64,000 bases of DNA from Ambrosia x helenae. Its lineage: Eukaryota > Streptophyta > Magnoliopsida > Asterales > Asteraceae. Within the stretch, counting starts at the first letter, position 1; each line of letters starts with the position of its first letter. The notes under the pieces were generated by a model that searched no databases, was not told the DNA's origin, and saw only the letters and a program-made list of their open reading frames with translations. The position numbers and the translations under genes are program-made. The DNA lies in NCBI GenBank assembly GCA_030844895.1, contig JAUTDX010000749.1, positions 1 to 64,000 on the forward strand, read 5' to 3'. This document shows, one piece after another, positions 56,377-64,000 of this stretch.

Positions 56377-57795
56377 ATTAAAACAAAATACGAAAGTTAC
56401 ATCACAATAGAAGGTAGACGGGCAACAAATTGCGCCGCCACCCCTTTTTGAATAGCGAACCCTAGTATACCAAAGACAAATCCTTGCCCCTGGAGATGAA
56501 CTATTGCTTTGGACGACCCGTTGGACCCTGGTCATGAAACGAATAGCTTCTGGGCTAGGAAGCCAAAGGCATCAAAGGCCAAAGGGATAAAGACATGTTG
56601 GTTCTCTGCACAAGCTTTAGCATGCTTATCTATTTTCTTCGATTCCGCTTTTCTCAATGCTTGCCCAGCTATAAACCCTGTTTCTCTTAACTCAACCAAG
56701 GGAGATACCCCTGTGAGGTCCACGCAAGCATGTTTCCCCCTCTCCCAACCAAAGACAAGTAGATCTGCTGGTTGCAGGCTGGATCTCCCTTCCGAAGGGT
56801 CTGTGAGAAAAATTTACAAAGGCCTCCATTTTGGCAGAAATTCCAGCTCTTCTCAGGATGTCCCACAAAACGTCCCTCACCCATTCATGCTGGTATTTGA
56901 ACTCAGGGAGCTCTTTGCAATGAATTGCGTGCTCCCCATATTCATCCATGCAAGCTTTACGGCAGATGGGACATGTTTCATCTTCCGGATACATAGGGGT
57001 CATCAACCGGTACTTGAGTATAACCCTGTACTCCACTGCGGACATGCATTGACCCAAACCCTCAATCGGTATAACAGTTAAAAAATCCTGAGCATGAGGA
57101 CCCTTTAGGCATTCAATCACCGCCTTCTGGCGGGAGGACAACTCAAAAACTTCTACCAGGCTCTGAGCAGTTTTCCTAAACAGAGCATTCGCCAAAGTTT
57201 TTTTGTGGCTTTGAGGGAGCGGTGTCCTTATTAGAAAAACTGCCAGTATCAAAGTTCGGGAGATAGACATTTAAGCGTTCGAACGCCTGTTGATAGTCCG
57301 GGTCTAGCTCGATGACCCCACTGTTTCGAAGGATATGATCCTGAAGTTTCCAAGACTGAGCTCTAGACGCCACAAAGGCATAAACCCCAACATCTTGAGC
57401 TGAAAAGAGGCCCAAACCACCTAAACGCATCGGCAAGGATGCCAAGCGCCACTGGAGGTCCCCGAAGAAGGGGCCACCACACACAACTATATCTTCAATA
57501 GCCTCCCGGAGGCCATCATCGAAAAGGGATACCGCATCCACCATCAAGTAGGGTTGACAAGTTCGCAACCAAAAAAGTAACTTAGCGACCCCCATGCATG
57601 ACCTGAGCAGCAGGAGTTCACTTTGGGGATCTTTAAGGCAGGACAGGAGTTTCATAAGGTCAACCGCAACCGTAGCCCGCCGCCCTGCCAACTCCCCAAT
57701 AAAGATAGGATCTCGGCTAACAGCCCCACCAAGGAGCTTAACCCCCCTCTCTGGTCTACCAATCCCTCTCAGGAAAAGCCTGTCCTGAACTTTCA
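56377..57795 (-). pseudogene. RLE-type non-LTR retrotransposon, copy 2 (5'-truncated)
   Basis: It starts inside the intron just after the donor of the reductase exon ending at 57801. It matches copy 1 almost residue for residue: GIGRPERGVKLLGGAVSRDP, LLLRSCMGVAKLLFW, FFGDLQWRLASLPMRLGGLG, and the CCHC knuckle CPICRKACMDEYGEHAIHC. The nuclease region is better preserved around VDLTGVSPLVELRETGFIAG. It ends with the same short 3' tail (gatgtaactttcgtatttt and taatgaaa). Two shifts are visible, near 57190 and 56790. Truncation at the 5' end and a constant 3' end are what target-primed reverse transcription produces. Confidence 0.85.
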
Positions 57796-58469
57796 CATAC
57801 CTCTCAATGGTAGAATTTAGATCGGTTTCTTCTTTATAGTTAAACGCTTCATCAAACCCGAATTTTTCTTTAAGCAATTTCACCTAAAAGTGAGTTAAAC
57901 GATACCGACCGTGTTTGTTTTAAAAATTTAGATTATTCCAATTTGAAGCTTAAATTTCAATTTCTAATTAAAATAAAACTTTATCTGGGCCATAACCCAC
58001 AACATAACACCCTACATTTTTAGCAAACTACCCCACCAAGTTTCCTACTGATCCAGAAGCAGCTGAAAAAAAATACCTTTTCACCCTTCTTAGGCTTTTA
58101 TATATTTCAAAGAACCCAACATAAGTAGTAAGCCCACTAAGCCCTACATTTCTGATTTCACATACAAACAGCCTATGCAAGCCCATATCAAAAGAAAACC
58201 AACAAAACATTTTTATCTTGGACCAATAATTGTGAATCAAGTTACCTAAAAGCCCAACATGGTACGACAACGGGAAGCATATTGGGTTCATTTTGCTTAA
58301 AATGAACCCATGTGATATGCTATACTCTCCCCAGCTTATAAGGCCCACAACATAGTCATCCTTTTCAAATTTGGGATTCCCAGAAGCTACTGTTTTTCAT
58401 TTTTTCCCACACCATAAGCATCAATCACCTGAACAAATGCATAAAGCAGACATTAAATTTTGGGTTATT

Positions 58470-58590
58470 GTGCGGGTTGGGTTTAATTGGTAAAGCCAGT
58501 GAAGTTAAAAGTGTTGTTCCCCTTGAGGTTAAGGGTTCGAGGCCTGTCAAAAACGAATTTGATATAATTTAAACCGTTAAAAAAATTGTA
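58470..58590 (+). mobile_element. tRNA-derived SINE-like element
   Basis: ttaattggtaaagccagtg resembles box A, and gggttcgaggcc about 45 nt later is a good box B (58547-58558). An A/T-rich tail follows. Target duplication not resolved. Confidence 0.5.
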
Positions 58591-60061
58591 ACCTCCTAGG
58601 TTGGGTTAGTTTGGGGTTTTGGGCAGTAAATAGTTTGGCAACAGGTCAATATGGGCTTTATAAGAAGAATAAGCTTTTTTTTCATATATATATATATATA
58701 TATAGGGAAATTATAAATAGAAAACCCTCCCCAATTATAGAAACTATGAAAACTCATTATATCGCTTAGATTAATCCACGTAATCATCTTTACAAATATG
58801 TATAAGGGTATTCTAGGTATTTAACTTTTGATAACTGACATATTCAGACATATTCAAACTTATGTCTCTCTCTTTCTTAAGACCAACACCCCACCTTCAT
58901 CCTCTCTCTCTTAAAAACAATAGTACTATCTCCCTCTTTCTCTCAAGACCAACACCCCACCTTCATCCTCTATTACCAGATCTTTTTTAAAAACCAAAAT
59001 TATGTTGAGATGCGAAAAAGGAGTGGTAGGCCATCACTAGAAAACAAACGGAGGAGAACAAGTTGGTTCGAAAAGAAGTCACTACTGCTACAACCACCGT
59101 CACATCTACGATCTATTATTGTCAGAACACCACAACCACGCCACCACCGCTACTACCAACACTGAAACTCATCATGAAATCGCTGGAAGTAAGATTTGTA
59201 TCTTCTGTATTTTTACTTTGGTAAAACCCCAAAAAACATTGATTTTGCTCTTGAAATCAAGATCTATTTTTAATTTTCCTTGCATATACCTTTCTTATAC
59301 GTTCATACAATATGGATATTGGAATGGTTGTTGAAATAAATTATGAATCTGGTGTAACTTTTAATTTTTTTTTCGTCTTTATGAATGACGCTTGATTGGG
59401 TTGTACATCATGTATCATAAGTTGTACCCTGGTGTTGTTTTTTTGACTTTTTGGTTAGTTTGACTTAAGTTTGTAACAGAATGTATGGAAATTTATTTTT
59501 TACCCACAAACATACACATCAAAAGAGATTATTCATGAATCATCGTGGCTGTGGATAAGTTTGGAGTTATTTTTAAATTCAAATCCAAATTTAAATTTGA
59601 AGGAAGTATGTCATGAATGGAAATAATTGGGTGGTTGCTATTTGTTGTTTTGTTGAAATTAATTAAAAGCAAGTATGTTGGTGATTGAAAATAAACAAGC
59701 AAGCACAGCATAGAGGTCGAATGGATTTTTTTACTATATTTGTTATTTCTTGTTACAAATGTATATTTAAATCTTTAATAGATTGTTATTGTATTTTTTT
59801 CCTTCGAAATTAGTCAAATGGATTTTTTTATTTTTATTTTTTGGAATATATTGCCCCTTTGTTATTTGTTGTGGTTATTAGATTTAACATGAATAAAGCA
59901 TTTGTATGTAACGTTCTATGTGACGTAGATGTATAAAGCATATGTATGTAATGTTCTATGCGTCGTAGATGTAAAAATCATTTTGTATGTGACGTTCGTT
60001 GTTACACATATAACATACTATTTTACATATTTTAAAAATTCTAAAAAATGTATCAGCCCCA

Positions 60062-60960
60062 TATTGGGTTTCATTTTTTAACTCGTCTTTTATTTATCTT
60101 TGTAACTCGTCTTTTAAAATGTAACCTATTTTATTTACCATGTTTTGATTGTAACACTGTAACTTTTTTTGTTACAATGTTTAAACTATTAATTTTGCTC
60201 TTTACAATGTAACATATTTTATTTATCATGTTTTATAATGTGTTTCATTTTGTAACTTGTCTTTTATTTATCTTTGTAACTTGTCTTTTAAAATGTAACC
60301 TATTTTATTTACCATGTTTTGATATGTAACACTGTAACCTGTCTTGTTACAATGTTAAAATTATTAATATTGCTCTTTACAGAACAGGATTAGGAAAGAT
60401 TTACAAGAGTTACACCTCTCTGAGGACATGGTCCAGGATAGAAGCTTGTGGAGACATAGGATTAAGGTTAAAGACTGTTAGGATAGGGTCATTTGAGTTT
60501 TTTAAATGTGTCATAGGAAATAAGATTTTCACACACACTTTTTTGTTGGTCTTTACATGTGATTATCTCCTTGTGCTTTATAGGTTCTGTATAGTTGTAT
60601 TTCCTTTCCATTTTTACCATGTATTCTTTCCACCATCTCTGATATTGTTAGTTTAAATTATTATTATTATTACTTTTTTTTTTGAGCCGAGGGTCTCTTT
60701 GAAAGCAGCCTTTCTATTCTCAGGAATAGAGGTAAGGTCTGTCTACATCCCACCCTCCCCAGACCCTACCAATAGTTTACTATTTGTGGGATTTTTACTG
60801 GGTATGGTTGTTGTTGTTGTTGTTGCTCTTTACAATGTAACATATTTTATTTATCATGTTCTGTAATTTGTTTCTTTTGTAATTCGTCTTTTATTTTATC
60901 TTTGTTACAATGTTAAAATTTGTAACATGCTTTAGTTATATGTTTTTATGAAAGATTGTG
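60062..60960 (+). repeat. Diverged tandem repeat of about 150-180 bp, interrupted by an RTE insertion
   Basis: Units containing cttttatttatctttgtaac, tgtaacctattttatttacc and ttgctctttacaatgtaaca appear at about 60062-60240, 60241-60382 and, after the RTE piece, 60823-60960. Confidence 0.75.
60383..60822 (+). mobile_element. RTE-type LINE 3' end with (TTG)n tail
   Basis: The 5'-most frame reads RIRKDLQELHLSEDMVQDRS followed by LWRHRIKV and a stop, the C-terminus I recognise from plant RTE elements. The 3' region contains gtaaggtctgtctacatccc and accctccccagaccc, and ends in five TTG units. This is the 3' tail shared by RTE LINEs and some plant SINEs. A perfect 12-bp duplication, ttgctctttaca, flanks it (60371-60382 and 60823-60834). 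Confidence 0.85.
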
Positions 60961-61315
60961 TTATTTACAATGAAACTTGTTTTTTTGTTACAGCCTAAAA
61001 AAATGTTGCTAGAAAAGTTAGAAAGAGAAAGAAAGTTGGAAAAGTGAAAGAAAAAATGAAGAAAGAAAGAAAGAGAAAGTGTGTAAGAGAGAGAAGAGAG
61101 GAAAGAGAGTGAGATGTGTCAGGGGAGAGAGATTGAAATTTTGTCTAGAGAGTGTTTTTACATATTTACCCTTTTTGTACTTTTGTACATTATTTAATAT
61201 TTTAATAAAGGTGGAAAAGATGGATTGATTATCGACCGTTGATCATGTAACATGGATGGATAAGATGAAGTTTTCAGAGTTTCTTTAACTGGAGAGGGTT
61301 TTCAATTTATCCTCC

Positions 61316-61317
<2 letters not shown>

Positions 61318-61360
<43 letters not shown>
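61318..61360. repeat. (TA)n microsatellite
   Basis: About 20 TA units separating two inverted-repeat-type elements. Confidence 0.95.
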
Positions 61361-61362
<2 letters not shown>

Positions 61363-62194
61363 CTAAAGGGATTCTACAAACCCTCCAAAATGAAGAAACT
61401 CCCACAAACCCAATGAGTGGACCACATTGCTCCACATAGTCAATAAACTTTATTCTTTTTTTATTAAGCAAAGGTTAATTTGGTAATTTAGCACACCCCA
61501 CCACATATATAAACCTTTTTTCTCTCTCCCATTTCAAATTTTCATATTCCCTCCCCCTTACCCTCTCCCCTCATCCTCTCTTTCTCTGAGTTTTTTTTTT
61601 GTAAGCCAAAGCACCCTTAACCTTGAACCACCAACACCATCATCGTCATCTCCAACCTCCAACACTATCATCGTCACGTCATCAGCTTCATTGTACAACC
61701 AACACCACGATCGGTGGTGACCGGGCAACACCGTCGGAGAAGCCCACCGGAGAAGACGTCCGGAGAAGACGCCCATGTATTTTGATGTGTTTGTTTATTT
61801 CCATCGGTTTAATAGAGTGTTTATATTGCTTTGATCAAACTGTATATCATAATTTGTTGTTCACTAAGTGTAAGCAGATCTAAACCCTATCTCGAGTCTA
61901 CTAATTTCCCCCCCTTTTTTGTTATATTTCAATCATAATTTCACATCTTTTAGTAAAGAATAATTGTTATTCGTTTCAGTGGAACCAAATAATCATGACA
62001 CACAAGCTTTTTTTTTGGGTGATTGATTATGTTAACCATCGAAAAAGATTTTTTTTTTGGGTGATTGATTATGGAAAACCACTAATATAATATAAAGTCA
62101 TTTAGGATTAGAACATAATAGTAAAATAATAGTAAATTTTCTGAATGTAATCGAACACTTATATGTCTTTGGAGCCTAGCGTTGAGAATTCAAG

Positions 62195-62930
62195 TTAAGT
62201 TATGGTGTTTTTATCGTCTATATTTTCGTATAATCTTTGTGTTTAGTTAGACTGTTACGTGTGTAGCATATCTGTTTTTTGCAGCCAAATTATGTTTTCT
62301 GTTTTCTAGCATATCAAACTCTGTTCTCTGTTCACTGCAGACTACATAAGTGTTGTATGTGTTTTTCCTGTTACACATGTAATACTCGTGTGTTCTTGCA
62401 CCATGTCTGTACGTCTATTTTTTTTTATTTTCTCATGTATGAGTTTTTTTTATGTTACCTATGTCTTATTTTACAGAAAATGTCTGTTTGTGTGTTTTCT
62501 GATATAGGCTTATCTATAACTAAAGACAGAAAATGTGTTGTTATTTGTTTTCAGAATGAGTTTTCAGAACGTTGTAATTTGTGTTTTCTCTGTGTTTATT
62601 TAGGGTGTTTTTCTCTTCTATATGTCCGTATCATCTCTGTGATTTTAGTTTTCAGGGTGTTTTTTTCTGTGTTAAGGTCGGGTGTTACGTGTGTAGCGTA
62701 TCTGTTTTGCAGTCAAAGTTTGCTTCTAATTCAGCAAAAAATGTATGCTGGGTGCAGACTACAGAAGTTTGTCTATGCTTCCAGAAAAAAAACCCTGTTA
62801 CACATGTAACACTCGTGTTTTTTGCACCTTTAGTTATAGATTTTTTTTTTGTTTTTGCATGTATGAGTTTTTTTCTGTTACCTATATGTTTTTAATAGAG
62901 GATAGTTTTTTTTCCTGTTTCATATTTCCA
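62195..62930 (+). repeat. Diverged direct duplication, period about 430 bp
   Basis: The order gtgttacgtgtgtagc(a/g)tatctgtttt, gcagactaca, cctgttacacatgtaa(t/c)actcgtgt and catgtatgagttttttt is present at 62250-62470 and again at 62675-62895, with matching upstream parts at about 62200 and 62605. Long apparent reading frames here are by-products. Confidence 0.75.
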
Positions 62931-62986
62931 ATGTCTTCATTTACTCTGCTATAACATACGTTACAGGTCCTGTTTTTAGTCAAAGC

Positions 62987-63496
62987 ATGGATTCCAACCC
63001 CATCACTCCGCCTTGGGAGGTTTTTGAGGCCCGTCACCATCTGATCCCAATTGTACACGAGCCACCTCAAAATGAACCGGACATTGCATTTGCACCTGAA
63101 CCACCCCCACCGGTTGAATTGGATATCCCTCCTGTTGCAGCTCAACATGAACCCGTCCCCCCCGTTGCCCCGAACATCCCGCCATTAGAACCGGTTATAC
63201 CCGTAGTGCAGGCGGACGATGGTTTTGTAAGCGACGAAGATTTTGATTGGAATGCGGCCTTTGATTACGTTTTCTTCGAAGAATATCCGCCACCAGAAGA
63301 TTATATGACACCGGGGGATGATGTGCATGATGTAATTCACACAACTGAATGGGCTGTTGGTTACGAATCAGACCCAAGGGCTGAATATGAAGAACCATAT
63401 GAACCTAAATTTAACAAACCTGTGCTGCCGGTTACGTCTCAGGAAGGTGGGCGTAATAGGGCAGAATGGGAGGGTATAGGTTATACCGAGGAATAG
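62987..63496 (+). CDS. Acidic proline-rich protein of unknown function
   Basis: 169 aa from the ATG at 62987, which follows a possible acceptor (ttacag at about 62961-62966). I do not recognise the family. The first half is proline-rich with repeated PP/PV motifs. The second half is acidic and aromatic (DEDFDWNAAFDYVFFEEYPP). After a TAG at 63494 the same frame continues for about 34 codons with WAFYAKYGYRMPSATVGCSA and a Gly/Cys-rich end. It may be a transposon-borne gene, a captured host fragment or a degraded Gag-like protein. No membrane segment or signal peptide is evident. Confidence 0.4.
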   Translation: MDSNPITPPWEVFEARHHLIPIVHEPPQNEPDIAFAPEPPPPVELDIPPVAAQHEPVPPVAPNIPPLEPVIPVVQADDGFVSDEDFDWNAAFDYVFFEEYPPPEDYMTPGDDVHDVIHTTEWAVGYESDPRAEYEEPYEPKFNKPVLPVTSQEGGRNRAEWEGIGYTEE

Positions 63497-64000
63497 TGGG
63501 CTTTTTATGCCAAGTATGGTTATCGGATGCCGTCTGCTACGGTTGGTTGCAGTGCGGGATGTCGGGGTTATTGCATGCAAGGGCCGGGTATGAATCTTTA
63601 ATTCTATGTTTTGTTGTTGATACAGTTTCACTGTAATATATTTTTTGAGTAGTATGTTTTATGCAGATGAACAATATGATGTATAGCTTTTTTTTAGTAG
63701 TATGTTTTTTGCAAGTTTTTTGTATTGTCATGCAATGCAGCACTACTTAACAAAAATGATATCAGCTGATGAATCTTAACATATGTTACAAACCTAGAAC
63801 AGTTTCATTGTAATATAATTTTCATGTTGTCAGCTGAATCTTAATTTCATATGAATCTTAAAAGTAGTGAATATTAAAAAAGATAACCATATGGACCTTT
63901 CGTTACGTATGCAACAACTCTGGTGCTAGTACAATAAAACCAAAATAAACATGTTTTAACAAAAAAATTAACAGGTCAGGATTTTTTTAAATTAATATAA

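Larger units (their letters stand above)
55544..58428 (-). pseudogene. NADPH-dependent 2-alkenal reductase (MDR family) pseudogene
   Basis: Exon remains on the - strand: 58428-58246 (VIDAYGVGK, then after a shift GNPKFEKDDYVVGLISWGEY and PLSYHVGLLG); 58151-58028 (GLTTYVGFFEI ... SAASGSVGNLVG, the cofactor-loop region); 57883-57801 (KLLKEKFGFDEAFNYKEETD); 56325-56251 (RYFPDGIDIYFDNVESEILD); and 55745-55544 (NLYGMVPLCGVISEY ... EDISIGLESVTSAFVGLFCG ... NVGKKIV). Several boundaries still carry GT/AG at the positions expected for this family. Such enzymes reduce the C=C bond of reactive alkenals. It is dead: exon 1 is absent, the segment after the cofactor loop is deleted, about 35 residues are missing before the last helix, a retrotransposon sits in an intron, and another insertion splits the last exon. 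Confidence 0.85.
58702..61317. mobile_element. Inverted-repeat element on a TA microsatellite
   Basis: The left end (tataggg ... aaaaccctccccaattatagaaact) and the right end read in reverse (tataggggga ... gaaaaccctctccagttaaagaaact) are imperfect inverted repeats of about 60 bp. Both lie against (TA)n runs (58684-58702 and 61318-61358). The interior has CT-rich stretches, a diverged tandem repeat and an RTE insertion, but no transposase. The class is unsure; a MULE or another TA-targeting DNA element is possible. Confidence 0.6.
61361..64000. mobile_element. Second TA-anchored element (runs off the window)
   Basis: It begins ggctaaagggattctacaaaccctccaaaatgaagaaactc, which in layout (AGGG ... 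AAACCCTCC ... GAAACT) parallels the end of the neighbouring element. It carries a CT-rich leader, a short duplicated tract (tttttttgggtgattgatta near 62010 and 62050), a larger duplication and one ORF. The right end is outside the window, so the call is provisional. Confidence 0.4.

Noticed and set aside
62279..62954. 176-, 104- and 69-aa frames rich in Phe, Cys and Leu
   Set aside because: They arise from T-rich duplicated DNA; the two halves of the longest frame fall in diverged repeat copies without protein-level conservation.
1..64000. CRISPR arrays, bacterial operons, rRNA genes, plasmid or viral origins
   Set aside because: None seen; the tandem repeats present are microsatellites, LTR palindromes or minisatellites of a plant genome.

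Overview
This is a stretch of plant nuclear DNA. It is AT-rich, and it has canonical GT-AG introns, an intronless PPR gene, an SGS3-family gene and a dense, nested load of plant transposons. The flavour of the repeats (a Tourist-like element ending GGGGCTGTTTGG, Pack-MULE termini, Tekay-type chromoviruses, and a reverse transcriptase family I associate with composite genomes) suggests an asterid, probably Asteraceae. That placement is inference from memory of such families, not a database result.

Only two genes look intact. An SGS3-like gene on the + strand (five coding exons 24045-27455, 5' UTR exon ending 22368) encodes 487 aa with zf-XS, XS and coiled-coil parts. A PLS/E-type PPR protein on the - strand (27787-29307, 506 aa) follows it tail to tail, with 331 bp between stop codons. 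A third host gene is dead: an NADPH-dependent alkenal reductase pseudogene on the - strand (55544-58428) that keeps recognisable splice sites but is broken by two insertions and by deletions.

Layout. 1-13 kb: AT-rich intergenic DNA with a Pack-MULE carrying an F-box fragment and flanked by a 9-bp duplication (1319-2450), a SINE, a 5'-truncated L1 (5675-7297), a Tourist-like element (7691-8411) and PIF/Harbinger ORF1 relics. 13.3-22.2 kb: a GC-richer non-LTR retrotransposon with N-terminal zinc fingers, a reverse transcriptase with YLDD, a CCHC knuckle and a C-terminal restriction-like nuclease motif. It is split in mid-RT by a very young gag-only LTR element (14741-20269). 22.2-29.3 kb: the SGS3-like and PPR genes. 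29.5-38.5 kb: a SINE with 20-bp duplications, then a near-complete L1 (about 30170-37841) cut by a solo LTR (33030-35089), then another L1 tail. 41.6-51.9 kb: a PIF/Harbinger ORF1 gene split by a 9.08-kb Tekay-like chromovirus (42458-51536). 52.4-55.5 kb: a truncated L1 on the - strand. 55.5-58.4 kb: the reductase pseudogene, with a second copy of the 13-22 kb retrotransposon in one of its introns. 58.7-64 kb: two inverted-repeat elements seated on TA microsatellites, one containing an RTE tail, the other an acidic proline-rich ORF.

The window is therefore mainly a record of nested transposition. All three broad kinds of plant-resident non-LTR element (L1, RTE and the restriction-like-nuclease type) are present, and the three LTR sequences each carry their own block of short palindromes. 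The most interesting items are the restriction-like-nuclease retrotransposon family, the gag-only element, the palindrome cassettes, and the short SGS3 paralogue convergent with a PPR gene. All counts and coordinates were made by eye from the sequence.
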